In this document: positions 20,522 to 33,700 of the stretch, piece by piece | Layout: every line of letters begins with the position of its first letter | How positions within the stretch are numbered: the first letter of the stretch is position 1 | Source of the DNA: Macrostomum hystrix | Taxonomy: Eukaryota; Platyhelminthes; Macrostomidae | NCBI GenBank assembly: GCA_950097015.1 | Contig: CATNEN010000039.1 | Coordinates: 15,408,501-15,472,500, forward strand | Length of the DNA stretch: 64,000 bases | Direction: 5' to 3' | Notes under the pieces: model-generated | The model's database searches: none | The model's input: the letters and a program-made list of their open reading frames with translations, nothing else | What the model was told of the DNA's origin: nothing | Position numbers and translations under genes: made by a program

Positions 20522-23500
20522 TAAGAATAATCCCCTATGCGTAAGTCCTCTCTCTTCCTGAACCGTCTGCTGGTGGCAGCCATGCCTAGCAGGTCCTACC
20601 ATCCCACAACCCTGGTCCTTCCTATTTGGCTCCTGGGATCTTGGCCACTTCATCGCACTCAAAGCTACTCAATGTCGTCAGATGTGAGGACCGGTTCTCC
20701 CCTTTTCTATCCCTTGGGAGCCGGAAACGCCTCCAGGAGCGTCAAGCTGAAGGGGGCGACATCACACTGCATTTCATTTGCGAGACACTAAAATACGCAT
20801 ATATTTTATGCATGTGTACATGCAGAAGTCCCAAAATTATTTTTTAAGATTTAAAATGATCGCAAAAATATGCATGTAGCTGGGTCTGCACTAAGTGCTG
20901 CATGATACTATAGGTTGTAGCTCGTGTATTTACCTAACTATACTACTTAATATGTTCATAATCTAATGATGTTTAAACCGTGGCGTGCTGCCTGGATTTT
21001 TTCTAGCGGCTTTGCCTCTGAGAGGGGCCAGATATATTACGCCTCGAAGTTTGTCAGCCGATTAGGGCCGGCACCAAATTAGTTTGGTCAGACGTTTAGC
21101 GAGCCCCCTTGCGTCGAACCTCTTCGATCCCCACCGCGGCTACGTCCCCCCGTTCAAACTCATGATTTCAAACAAGAGAAAATCAAACAATTAAACAATT
21201 AAACGAAATCAGTTTTAATTCTGCATTTAGTCATTCAACTTCATGTATAAACTCCGAGCACATCAGATTCCTATCAATGAAGACCACTGTAGTTTAATGT
21301 AGAATAACTGCAACAGCTAATTATTATAGACTCCGCTGTGTCCCTGATATGTTTCCGTGGCCTGCTTACTGACATGGCTGCTGTGCCCCTACGTCCAGGA
21401 ATTATAGACACGGCTGCAGTGTCCATAACGTTGCATCCATCGAATACGGCTATAATACGGCTGCCGTGCCCCTAAGTGTGGAGATTTTCTAAATAGTTTC
21501 GAATGTAACGTAAGACACACGAGTTATCACATGACATCAAATTTCCCGTAAGGTTTCGTCTTAAAGTCATTTAAAAAATTATATTTATTTGCTAGGCGCT
21601 CCAAGTCCTGGTCAACAATTTAGCCGCAGGGTAAGCGTCCCCATGATAATTGATTTAACGAATGTGAAAATCCGGAACATTTCAAAGCAGCCTATGTGTG
21701 TGTTTTTTAATTTCAATAAATCGCCGTTTATTTGTACACAGAGTTATAAATTTTATTACGAGTACGACATCTTCACATCTTCAACCCGACTCTTTTTTAC
21801 TAATATATTAACTGGAAGTGTTAATGATGATTAAGACTCTTCTTTTCTGTACCATTATCTATATTAAATTTATCATGCCATGGCAAGTCCTTGTTTCTCC
21901 TTTCCAAGCTTGTGTCTATATATATATATATATGTTCATCGCGTAGGCCTAGCCTAACTTATTGCATAAAAAGTAGCTAATATACTTTTCAAGTGCTAGG
22001 CTTAGGCCTATATAAATTTATTGCGTCGATGGTTGTCTATTATGAACTATGAAGTAAAGATATGTGGCTAGCTAGCTAGGCTAGGGTAAGCTATTCTTAA
22101 GCTGGCTATAGGCCTATAGGGCCTAACTTGGCTTTTGATTTATCATCATATTTTAAATAGAAAATCTGTAGCTTAGGTTTGAAGTTGAAAAAATACACAT
22201 TCTTGTTTGGTTGATGATACATTACCCTAGCAGTTCTGCCTAGGCCTAATTATTTCAAGTTTGATTCTGTGCCTAGGCCTACAGTGCTACATATCACATA
22301 GACTTTTAATTTTATCCAAATAGTCATGTCATTTCATCTGTTGAAAGGCCTAAACCATAGAGTTGGGCACATTCAATAATTGGTGTGGCATGACTAATTG
22401 GATAAAATTCAACAATAATTTATACCCTATTGGAGCCAATAGGGGTTTTTGCCGACAGCGTCCAGCACGTTTGTGAAAAATTGCCTGCGTGGCTGCACGG
22501 AAAGAAATTCCTGTCCGCACGGCCACGCCTTGTGTGTAAAGTTGTCGTAAGTATGTAGATGTATAACAAACAGTGCACCCTTGTGCCCCTACACGAAAAC
22601 ATGCTCTGCAGCCCGAGTACAAAGACAACCTTAGCTGTTCTAATTATAGAAATACACTAGGCCTACTGAGATCAAAAAAGGTCATTTGGTATATGTATCC
22701 ATATTTTTGCGAAATCACCATGTACTTGTTCTATTTTTAGAAATACACTACAGATATCAAAAAAGGTCTTTCCACATTTTTTTGTGAAATCAATTACTAC
22801 CTTGACTAAAGATATATAGCGATTGCGGATTTGTGCTCTTTTTCTTGAAAACAACTGCTCACCTGCACGCCTAGCAGGAGTGTCCGCAGCTTTTTTAAAT
22901 TTGTTCAATTTATAGAATTTATATTGGTATTTTATTGTAGGCCTATGATTACTACCAGATGTTGATTATATGTAGGAGCACATATAAAAACAACAAGAGC
23001 AGCACATTTAATCTATTGTGATGCCATGCATGTCATGTTATATACTAAGCTCTTGAAAAATAGCAGCTGCCAGCAGACAAAATGACAATTTTGAAAAAGG
23101 ATGCGAATTGTAAAAACATATTATTCTGAAAGATTTATTTTATTTGCAGAAAGTCTATTTATGATAGTAAAAGTTTTCATAACATTAATATATATGTTTA
23201 GGCCTAATTTTAGTTTTATAGCATCATTTATGCCATAGTCCGGATCATGATAGGGTGTACGCCAAACTAAAACTTAATGGATCCACAGTTTGTAAGCCAA
23301 ATTTTTTCTGCCTTCCCTAACTGTATGCCACCTTTACAGGTTCAAATTTCTTACTTCAAAACTATTCAATGAAAAGTTGAATAGTTTCCAACTCCAAGAT
23401 ACCAATAGTACACTATATACTATAATACACACTATAATACACTATATGGCACATAATGCCAGTTAGTTTCAATTAGCAAATAATCAGTTGATCAGTTAGC

Positions 23501-23569
23501 ATTAATCCATGAATTAGTTAATTTAGTTAACAAAAAATGGAGCACATCACAATTTAAATACTTAATTAC
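20522..23569. other. AT-rich intergenic DNA with repeat remnants
   Basis: No gene supported. It contains a degenerate repeat of the phrase ACGGCTGCnGTGCCCCTA between 21330 and 21480, a (TA)n run at about 21918-21933, and many TAGGCCTA palindromes at 21945-22290. Confidence 0.55.
21085..21150 (-). repeat. Possible tRNA-derived SINE head
   Basis: On the minus strand a GC-rich stretch holds GAGGTTCGACGC, resembling a B box, about 24 nt after TAGCCGCGGTGG, a weak A-box match. Neighbouring sequence is AT-rich. Weak. Confidence 0.25.
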
Positions 23570-23583
23570 ATCTATGTTATATA

Positions 23584-24176
23584 AGGGGCGAGTGGGTCAG
23601 TGGCTAACGTCGCTGCCTCGCACTCCAAAGGACACTAGTTCGATTCACCCTTCAAGTCACGATTAATTTTGGGACTTGTTGGGGGGGTTTGGACAGTAGC
23701 GACCGGTGGAGGTGCACCATATTTCATGCAATCAAAGCTTGAAATAATAGCCTCGCTCCTACCTTCTGTGTGCCTGTTCTGCATTGTATGAGTTTGTGCA
23801 TTGGCACTGGTACGTTAGACCTTGCGGGGGGTGGCTAGAGGGCGGGTGTACACCGCCAAGCGCTCTCTGGAATTCTGTCAGCGCGATTGGATAAGTGTAC
23901 ACTCATCACCCGCCCCCCTGAGGACTGATTACTTATCAGCCTTCCGCCCTGGCTTGGTCTGCTCTGTGCGTGTGGGGCTGGGGTGGGGGGACACTGCTGC
24001 CTATTCTGGGTGCCTCCTGCCCTCCCCAGCTGGTCTGTGCTGCTGTGTGTGGTGCTTGCTCAGGGGAGGCAGCGCGATGGGCGCTAAAGCGCCTAGTTTG
24101 CCGGTCTGGGGGTGTGCCACTCCGTCACTTGTGTGACAAGTGCCCCGGGCCCCCCTGCAGATAGATAGATAGATAG
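23584..24176 (+). mobile_element. tRNA-derived SINE with 14-bp target duplication and GATA tail
   Basis: The element begins GGGGCGAGTGGGTCAGTGG (A-box-like) and has B box AGTTCGATTCA at about 23637-23647. A long GC-rich unrelated body follows, and it ends in (GATA)n at 24161-24176. The 14-bp sequence ATCTATGTTATATA flanks it exactly at 23570-23583 and 24177-24190, showing insertion by target-primed reverse transcription. At about 590 bp it is long for a SINE, so the body may be LINE-derived or composite. Plus-strand frames at 23822-24164 are not genes. Confidence 0.85.
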
Positions 24177-24411
24177 ATCTATGTTATATATATCCCTGTT
24201 ATACTGCAAGCAAGTAAATATATATATTATGCCTTTAGCAGCAGGTTTTATTATAATATTAAAATTATTTATTAGAACAATAGATAGGAATATATTTTGT
24301 TAAAGTGAATGTATTTTTAACATAAATTCCATTTTTAATTATCTTGCAAATTCCTAAAAATACCAAGGTTTATGTATATTACATTGCAAGTTTGCAACAG
24401 TAAAAGCCTGT

Positions 24412-24738
24412 ATGCCACTCACACCAATAGATAAGGCCCAATTTTTTGGTTGTATGCTAATGTACGCCAATAGGGTTAGCAAGGGGACTATGGCATTTGA
24501 GGACTATGGCTTCAAAACTTTGAAGCAGTCTTTCAAGAAAAATATTTTAGTCTTTGTGGCATTAGCTTTAGCTTTCATGGATAATTGTGTTGTTTGTCAT
24601 GCTGTTGTTATAGCTAGGCAGCATGCCTTTCAGTGTGATATGCAACCATTGGCAATGTTTGGAAATGGGAATATTTTGTTCCAGCTTTGTGTATTTATCG
24701 GCTACTTATTGGTTCCTAAATTTCCAGAAAAATCCTAG
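24412..24738 (+). CDS. Unrecognised short ORF (108 aa)
   Basis: An open frame in AT-rich DNA with a central hydrophobic stretch (NILVFVALALAF) and a hydrophobic C terminus. No domain recognised, no splice context, and 400 bp from a mariner. It could be a transposon relic or chance. Reported only because it is the one sizeable frame in this interval. Confidence 0.15.
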   Translation: MPLTPIDKAQFFGCMLMYANRVSKGTMAFEDYGFKTLKQSFKKNILVFVALALAFMDNCVVCHAVVIARQHAFQCDMQPLAMFGNGNILFQLCVFIGYLLVPKFPEKS

Positions 24739-25146
24739 CATTCTAACCAATTATAAGATGTTTATATAACATTTCAATATAAAGCTTGATGAAATAATTA
24801 GTTATTATGACTAATGCCAACTTAAGCATATGAATGAACTATATTTTATATTGTCAGACAAAACAACTATATCATGTATTGGGAGACAAAAGGTGGCAGA
24901 CAAAAAAGGGTGGACAAAATGATTGTTACACAACTAGCTAAGGTTGAAGTTGCAATGTGAATAATTATAGTCAGTTGTATGTTTAGGGGCTCCAGTGAGA
25001 AAAAAAAATAAATCCATATTTTTGGTTTTCTTGTGTTACAGATCTTGCTTGTCTAAGTTAAAAGACACATCACTCATCAAAATTGGTCAAGTAATAAAAA
25101 GTTATAGCAGTTTTTTAATAAACATTTTAGTTGTTTTTGTAATGTA

Positions 25147-26476
25147 CGAGGGTTGTCCGGCCAAAAATAGGACTGCTCAAATATTACTTCAACTATGTGA
25201 GATATGAATCTGAAAATCGATAATAATATTTTTCAATGTCTATGGACATAACTCCTCAAAAAGCTACAGCAGCGCATTTATGGTTTCTTGACACTGCTTA
25301 AGGCAAGCTTTTGCCTATCGCATACCCCTACGACATTTCCTAGCACTTATCTTACCACTTACGATGGTTAAATAGCGCGAAATCGTTGTTGACTGCTTCA
25401 AGGCCGGGAGATTGGCCAAGGAGTGCATGCAGCACCTGCAGGCCATCTACGGCAGCGAAGCCTTGTCGCGGAGCCAAGTGTATTACATATTTGAACAGCT
25501 TCGTGAAGGTCACGATGGCTCTGATGGCAGAGGTCACCATCGTGATCCAACTGTTAGGACGCCAGCGAATGTGGCGATGGTTGAGGAGCTGATCAGCGAC
25601 GACAGGCGTCTCACTGTCAGGGAACTGTCTGACTTGACTGGCATATCGAAGACAACTGTTGACGAGATTCTGACCAAGGATCTGCAGCTCAAGCATGCGT
25701 CAGCAAGATGGGTGCCGCACCTTCTGACTGAGGAGAACCGAGCTGAGCGAGTTCGCTGCGCCAAGAACTTCTATCGCCTGATGCGCAGCAATCCCGGCTT
25801 CCTTGATCGAGTCATCACTGCTGATGAGACATGGCTGCACTATGTGACGCCAGAGACCAAGGTTCAGTCGAAGCAGTGGGTTCCGCGTGCAGCTGCGGCC
25901 CCAACGAAAGCGCGGGTGTCGCGCAGTGCCAAGAAGACCATGGCCATTGTGTTCTTCGACTCGAGCGGGCTGGTGTACACGCATTATGTGCCAAATGGGC
26001 TGACGGTCAACAGCCAGTACTACTGCGAGGTCCTGGACACTCTGCAAGATCATATCAGCCGCAAGAGGCCGCAGCTGGCGCGAAGAGGCTGGTTCCTCCA
26101 TCATGACAATGCCCGCCCCCACGTGTCAGCGTTGACCCAGCAGTTCCTGGAGAGGCGAGGCATTCAGACTGTGCCACATCCGCCGTACTCCCCGGACTTG
26201 GCCCCATGCGACTTTTGGCTATTTCCTAAAGTCAAAGCCGCGATCGCTGGTGCCCGTTTTGACTCCCTACAGGAGGTCAAGAATGCTTGGGAGGGGGTCA
26301 CGACCCCTATGCCTGCGTCTAGCTTCGCTGAGGCCTTCGACAAGTGGCTGGTGAGGTGGGAGCGGAGTCTGGAGAAAGGTGGCAACTTTGTTGAGAAGTG
26401 ACTCAAGTTTCGTTTTGTTTGCATGCATTGTTGCTGAGTTATTAAAGCAGTCCTATTTTTGGCCGGACAACCCTCG
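25147..26476 (+). mobile_element. mariner transposon (DD34D) with perfect 31-bp TIRs
   Basis: Inverted repeats at 25147-25177 and 26446-26476 match perfectly over 31 bp and start CGAGGGTTGTCCGG. The element is flanked by TA on both sides (25145-25146, 26477-26478), the mariner target duplication. Length 1,330 bp. The interior carries one transposase frame on the plus strand. Perfect TIRs suggest recent mobility, possibly in trans, because the transposase has an early stop. Confidence 0.95.
25364..26401 (+). pseudogene. mariner transposase with early in-frame stop
   Basis: The natural ATG is at 25364, but codon 4 is TAG (25373-25375). After it the frame is open to 26401. The helix-turn-helix region (QAIYGSEALSRSQVYYIF), the WVPHLL linker motif and the catalytic triad are present: Asp in ITADETWLHY, Asp in HHDNARPH and Asp in YSPDLAPCDFWLF. 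The last two are separated by 34 residues (DD34D). The next ATG, at 25427, would remove the first HTH helix. The catalytic domain looks intact; loss of function rests on the single stop codon. Confidence 0.9.
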
Positions 26477-26478
26477 TA

Positions 26479-27600
26479 TTTTTTCTATAAGGGTTTCCAT
26501 AAGCATATAGTTCATTTTTTGTTATCTACACTATGGAATATTTATATCTTCTATTAACAGTTAACACTCAGTATTTAAGTATTAAATTTAGATTTTACAT
26601 TGAATAGGATTACTATGCTGACAAGATGTTTTTTGGTTACAATATAAAACTCTTTTGGCTTTCAAAGAAGTGGCAAAGTCATACCTATTCCATAGCTTAA
26701 CAAATAGACGTAGCATAGACATCAATTTACTATTTACAGTCAATTGCGAAAGCCATCTGAAATGCGTGAAGGGGGTACATTAGAGAAACATGTTTCTGGG
26801 AGATTCTGCTAAAGGAAAATAAAAAGGTTTGAGTATATCATATTCTACATAAAATTCTATGTAAAATTTTAATGGGATACACTTGGAAAACACTATAGAC
26901 AATGATTGAAAAAAAGAAAAGAAAATTTTAACCAAAAAATTAGCAAAGTAAAAAACTTTCTTTTACTAAAAAGAATTGTTAATATAGGTTTTTATATCCT
27001 CTTTCCTAATTTTTAATTTGTTTATTTCAGTATCAATGTATTAGTAAAATTTTTAAGTTCTATGTAAGGTAGTTTTTTTTTCTAAATTTTGATCACACAG
27101 AATACTAAAAAAATAACCAATTTTGGCACTGAATAACTTTTTCGTTTTTGCACTAATTGTAGCAGTAAATCTAGCTAGTATACTGACAAGTAGCAGAGCA
27201 CTACTACTTGCCATCATGGATGTAGACTCACTAGTATTAGTACTCAGACTCAGAACTGGCACTTGCTTAGTATACTTGGTACTAGTATACTAGGTATACT
27301 TAGGTTAGCTATATTAGGTATACTAAATATACTAGGTATTGACTTTAGTTGTGGCTCATAGTTGGAATCAGCATCTTCATTAAGTTCATCTTCAGAACTA
27401 ACATTTGGACTAGGTTTATCATTACTTAGGCCTATTGCAGGTGACTTCTTAGAAAGGCTATTGGGCTACTCTTTGGCATTGCCTTCTTCTGTTGTCAACC
27501 TAGATCTTGGGCCTGTTCAGTCATGAATCTGTTAGGCTGATAACTTAACCTTGATTAACCCTTGACTGTTGATTCATGTTTATAATTGAGAGTTATTCTC
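26479..27600. other. AT-rich intergenic DNA
   Basis: No gene seen. Between 27165 and 27345 lies a simple-sequence region built from CTAGTATAC / GTATACTAGG steps. Similar ACTGGTACTAG steps occur at about 28575-28610, on the other side of the decayed mariner. Confidence 0.55.
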
Positions 27601-27619
27601 TTCAATAAAACCATCAATA

Positions 27620-28540
27620 CAAGGGGTGTTCAATAAGTTTCTGGATACAGAAAAAAGATAAAATAAAGAATTAACATTAGGTCTTTTCAAAGTACTTCCC
27701 AGCAGTTTCAGTGCACTTCCACATCCTCTCAAACCAAATAGAAAAGCAGCCATTCCATTTGGACTGAGGGATATTGTATAGGCAACTGTGTAAGGCCTCA
27801 ACAGCCAACTCTGGTGACTTAAACCAAACTCCTTTGAGCAGGTGCTTGACCCAAGGGAAGGAAGGCAAAGTCACACAGGGTCAGGTCTGGACTATACAGT
27901 GAATGTTAAGGCAGCTAGATACATTCTACTCTATAATGTTAATTTGTTGTCCAGTATGGGCTAGGGAATTGATGCAACAGGCCATGAGTTTGAGTCTTTG
28001 CATACCTGTCGTTGATGGCCTGTAGCACCTGCAGTGTGCATTTGGTAACAGACCATCTGGCAGTCATTGTCCACTGTTTTAGCAGTGGGATGAGGGAAAT
28101 AGGACTGCTACAAGCCACAAAAGCAGCAACCATTTCCTTGTCAATGCTTTAGGACTACACCAGCTTTGAAGGTGGTTGGCTGCCAACTGGGGTCCACTGA
28201 GTCGAATGCTGCTTGCTTTTAGGGTTGAAACTGTATACCCAGGTTTCATAACCTAGGTATATCTCCCGGGTGCTGGTTGACCTTACATGTTATATGTTGA
28301 GCATGGCTTGGCACCAATCGACCCAGGCCTGCTTCTGCTCCTGGGTCAGGTGGTGGGGTACCCAATGGGTGGATACCTTGCTCAGCCTGAGTCTTTCATG
28401 CAGAATGATGGTGGTTCCCAATGAAATGCCAATAGCTGTGGCTAATTGCTGAACTATCATTTGTGGATCTTCTTCAATGAGTGCTTGCAATGTAGCACTT
28501 GCAATTTTCACTGGTTGTCAAGCTTGAAGGTCTTCCCTCA
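27620..28540 (-). pseudogene. Decayed mariner-family transposase
   Basis: Reading leftwards on the minus strand: LIEEDPQMIVQQLATAIGIS and HWVPHHLTQEQKQ (WVPHxL linker) at 28511-28290; a central piece near 28130-27950; then KHLLKGVWFKSPELAVEAL and a C terminus ending GKYFEKT at 27677. These are the expected order and spacing of mariner transposase, but several frameshifts and stops separate them and the N-terminal HTH is missing. It is clearly a different, older lineage than the copy at 25147. Confidence 0.75.
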
Positions 28541-28544
28541 ATCT

Positions 28545-30724
28545 TTGTCTTAATGTGACAGCTGACCCCGATGACACTGGTACCAGTAGTGCTAGTACAC
28601 TGGTACTAGAAGCCACCTAGAAAGAAATAAAAGAGATATAAACCTGATTATTACTGAATTGGCAATTCCATAAGAACTATATTCTTATATTAATAAGCAG
28701 AAAGACAAAATATGTCAAATTTTAGCAAAAATATTATTATGTCAAATCACTTCTATGTTTAGCCATTGTTTAAAGAGCAAACAAATATACTTGAAAAATA
28801 GAAACCAAATGAACAATGTTTAAGTGTCAGATTATTTAAAGGATTGTGAGCATTGTTAAGCATTGATTTTAGTGACTTTGATTTGCCTTAGGCTTCATAC
28901 TGTGATAATGTGATATGAGCAGTTGTAAAATTAATACAGCTATAAATATAGATATCAAATTTACAAAAAGGTTTTAAACAAAAGCTTTACTTTTTATTGT
29001 ACTTAAAAAAATTACAATATTTTTTTATTTCCACCTACAAAGAGTTCCTTTTCTGCCTTTTTATCATGTTTTAAACTTGCAAAATAACTTGACATTTTGA
29101 TTTTTAATATCTAAATGTTTTCAGACAGTTTTCAGACACAATCTACATAAGTAAATAAGAAACCAACAGAAACATAAGAAACTAGTAACTGTAATTTTTT
29201 TTGCTTTTCAAAACATATTACAAGTAAAAAATAAGTCACTTTTCAGAGATACTTTTTAGTTTACTTCAAAAAGATGTCTTAAACTGCTCTTTAAGTCAAC
29301 TTAAGTGGTTGTAGAAGCCAATTAGAAGATAACTTTTAGTCAAAAAAATTTACTTGGGTTACTGGAGGATATAATTTTAGCAAATTTAAGTATTCTGTTA
29401 TCAGAAGGCAAAGGCACAACTTGCACATTGTTGGCAAAACTGCTGGACACAAACTTTCTGTAGCAAAAACACTTTCACAATGGCACTGGTTATGGATGTG
29501 TTAAATTGCATTCTTGGCTTATTGTCAAGAATAGCATATTGCACATTTTATATGCAAATTGATAAAATTCACAGAAGCCTAGCATATGTGCAACACAGGT
29601 GTAATTAAATGTTATCATTTGGATTCTCAAGCTTAGAAATTTGAAATATTTTCTTTATATTCTGGGTTTGTTAAATTATCTCTTGTTTTTTTGCCATGTC
29701 TCCAGTAATATTGAAAAACATTGCTTTAATTTTACTAGTCTTGCTAGATGCAAAATTAACAATTGTGAAAAGAATGCAATAATTTAATGTGTTGTAGGCA
29801 AAAGTACTTTCTGACATTCCTATCAGTTTTGCTTATTGAAATCCATTTTTAAACTCTTCCTGTGTTGGTTTAGAAACTTATTCCCATTGGGTAGCTATTT
29901 CAAAAGGTAAAAATCAGCAGCTTCAGGGCAATACAAGAAGTGAGCCAAAATATAAGCAAATTAGACATATTACTTTTATAATTGTAACTAAAATGGTATA
30001 GCATTTAATTGTAAACTTTTTAAGAAAAACTCTTAATTTTGTCTTTAACTGTAGAACACTAATCAAAAGTTACTTGATGGCACCAAAAGGACAATGGGCT
30101 GGAAAGCACTGATGCTCTAGCAAAATACAAATACAGAAAAGTTATAACCAAAGAGCAGCTGCCTTTAAGCCTAGATAGCCATGCAACAATTCAATACAGT
30201 TGTTTAAATGCTTTATAAATATTATGATGCACTTTTCTTTTTGACAAGGTCATTTATTTTTTTATCAATTAATTTATCAAATTTTTATGTATTTTTTACT
30301 GATTCCTTGAGTTAAGTTTGACAACTAATCAAAATCTTAACCTTCTAACCCTCTGTTTAAAAAAGACAAAGAGGTCTATGATCTGCTGTAACAAAAAATC
30401 TGAAATAAAAAACTGAACCCCTTATAGCATGTGCACCATAATATAAGAAGTAATGATAATAATTTTTTGAATATTTACAAAAAAATAAGATAAGTTCATA
30501 GCTGTTAAAGTCAAAATTTTCATTATTGGTCATTTTCATGATTTAATCATGATTAAAATGAAAATATAAATAGTAAATTGATAAATTGTAACTAATAGTT
30601 TATTATATAATTATTCGATATAAAATTATACACACATTTAAAAAGATATAATAAGTGCTATTTGATAGACATGAATAATAGTTATAATTTTCATTTAAGG
30701 CCACATTTTTTATTTTAATTCCAG
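28545..30724. other. Strongly AT-rich intergenic DNA / upstream region of the RGG protein gene
   Basis: No coding signal. The right end (TTTTTATTTTAATTCCAG at about 30707-30724) is a good 3' splice site just before the first coding ATG of the next gene, so part of this interval is probably a 5'-UTR intron. Confidence 0.55.
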
Positions 30725-30736
30725 CCCATAGCTAAA

Positions 30737-33700
30737 ATGTCTAACCGGCCAACTAGAGGTAATCAGGTTGCAATGAGACCCCACCCTCCACAGAGGACAT
30801 TCGATCCTACAATGAGGCGTCCGATGGGACCTAGGGGCTCGTCTGGACCACCCAGTAGGCCTTTCGGACCACCTAGGCCTAGAGGCTATCCAGAGCCACG
30901 TGGCATGCGGCCTCCATTTTTGCCTGTCCAGCACTTCTATGGCCCGCCGCCGAACACAAGACCTCCGCCTTATTTGATGAGACAGCAGCAGCAACAGCAG
31001 CCGCCCCCGCCACCTTATGAACTGCAATCTGGGTCCTTTCCCATGCAGCAAATGAACCGGTTGATTCTGCAGCAGCCAGGAGGTCAGGGTCCACCAGTTC
31101 AGTCCTGGGTTCCCGAAAATCAGCTAAAGCAGCACGGAGCCGGTCCCGATTTAGGCCAAGACAAAGGCCCCTCAAATTCAAGTGCAGTGCAATTATTGGA
31201 GACTCAGCCTGGTCAAAATAGCACGCCACCGCCGCAGTCTGCTACTGGGCAATGCTCTGCTGAAGATGGCGACGATGTCGTGTCTCTTTTTGGCGGCAGC
31301 GACTTTGGCGATAATGAGAATGCCAATGGTAATGCAAATAATGGCAAGTCTGATTCAGGAGACAAACAGCAGCAACAGCAGCAGTCAAATAATGCAACTG
31401 CCAAAAGGCTGTTGGAGAATCCTACAGATGCTTCTAGGGCGCCAGTCCTTAATTCAACGCTCGACTCTGGCAGACAGCCAGATTTGCGTAGTCAGTTAGG
31501 ACCATCGCGAGCTTCTCGCGGCAGTTGCAGTAGCGGCGGCACTGGGGTCATCAGCGGCGGCGGCTTACTGCCCCGTCCGACGGCTCAGTCGCCAGCTGGT
31601 CAGCCACGTGTGCTACTACAAAAGCCGCCACCACAACAGGTGCAGCAGGTATTCGGGTTTTTGTATTTGCTAATATTCTTAAGCGACAGTATGCAATTAA
31701 ATCGGATATGACACAGTAAAGCAGAGTACAATGAAAAAAACACGGATGAGTAAATTTTTAGATTTGTTTATTGAAACAGCAGAATACCTTAACAAATCGT
31801 GTTATGCCCTCCAAGAAAGAATGCTTCCTCTTATTTTGTCTATCCATTTATCGGCTTACAGTGCCGATGGGAAGCATCGTAGAATTGAAGTCTAATATCC
31901 TAAAGCACTCAGTATTTTTCTATTGAGAATCTACAGGATAATATCAACCGTGCTATGCCCCAAGTGTCTTAGCAGCACTAAATAGTGCCATGAAAGGCAT
32001 ACTCTATCTTGTACACATACCCTAAAAGTGCTAACCTTACTAGCGAATGAGTTAAACGTGTTATTTATTTAGATTTAAAAATGCTTTTTTAGTCTCTAAA
32101 AGTCTTTAATTTTTAGTTTTACTTTTAAGCCTCGTTACTCATTGATAAAGGCCTCATTGACTCATTGACCAACTCCTAACCTCTTTAACCAACCCTCAAA
32201 TCAAATTGAAAACAAGTCGTTCGACACTCCGCCGCACAAGCGAGCTCGCACGCTGCTCAGCGACGGACCGCCCAATATTGGTGCTGTATTTAATCAACGT
32301 GGCGGAGTACGCGGCGGTCGTGGCAGCCTCGGTGTCAATCGTGGAGGTCGCCCAGGCGGAGGAGGCAACACCGGCGACGCCGGCCTTTCGCGCACTCTTC
32401 TACCGACACCGCACGACGATCAGGATTTTAGTCAGCAGGAGACCGATGACTTCTACAATGGCCCAGATGGAGACAGTGATGGCATCGAAGGCTCCGCTGG
32501 GACTGACTCAGCTGGCAGATATCTGCTTTTACCTCCGTCTGCTTCCGCCGCTTCTACGTCAAAGCCACCGCAGGTTGGGCTACTACAGGCGCCGGAGCAG
32601 CTGGCGTCTTCGTCTTTTCTGCCAGCGCCTGCAGGAAGCGGCGCATCAGGCCGAGCTTCTTTGCTTGGCGGCCCGCCTGGCCGCTCCCAGGTGCTGCTGC
32701 CGCCGCCGCGTCAGGTTGAGGCGTCTGCTGATACAATTCGAGTGTCTCTATTGACTTCTCAGCAGGCGATGATTCTGCCTACGTCATCGGTTATGTCGTC
32801 CGCTGTGTCTTCTACAGCTATCGCAGCCTATCCGGCTCAACAACTGCCTGTCGGCTCTGCTGGCGGCCCTTTTGGCGTAATTGGCGATGGCCTACTTGGC
32901 CGTCAGCCGCGTATGCTTCATCCCCATCAGCAAGTCCCAACTGTGAAGACGGAGGCTGAAATGCGCGCGGAACTTACCGAAGCATTTAAGAGTCAGCATT
33001 TTGAGCAGGGCTACGAGCTGTTGAAAGTGGCCAGAGCTACCTATCCGCACGAGTTTACGGATCTTGTTGTCTATGAAGTTGTTGAGTACTGTGCCAGCAA
33101 GAAGGAAGCACTGGAAGTGTGCGTCCTGACAGCTCGACTTATCAGCGAGCCAAATGTCAAGTAAGTAAATAAAATTCAATGTGGCTAAATCTGTTACAAG
33201 TCTAGATGCCCTTGGCAGTGGCCAACTTGATTATGAATTTCTCATACCTTTCTATCCTATCCGTCTAGACTGCTTGAGCTTCTGGCAGATTTAGCCGAGA
33301 AAAATCCAGGCCAGCTGCGCCCGCTAACAGATGAACTCTGGCTAGTGTTTAACAACGTGCTTACCCTGCAACCGGATGCCACTGCTATGATGGCCTTTAT
33401 CAGGTATGAATTGAACGGCAATTTAAAAAAATTGTTTTAGTTCGATTACTAGGTAATAGCTTGTTTATTATAACTATACATCAACACGCATTCAGGTGCT
33501 TTTCTTCTTTGAAGAGCTGGACAAAAGTATGGGGCGCCGTTGACAGATTCGCTCCGATGCAGATCATCCCAATCGAAGGCTTCATTTTCTGTCTAGAGGC
33601 ACTGGTGAATGGCAACGCTTCTGAATTTGTTAATCTGGGCATCAGCCTGCTGAGCAACATGGACCCGCAGAATCTGCAACAGGTCGGTCTGGAGCTCGTT

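Noticed and set aside
32206-32754. 182-residue plus-strand frame rich in Arg/Leu
   Set aside because: Overlaps exon 2 of the RGG protein gene in another frame; the exon 2 frame is supported by phase and splice sites.
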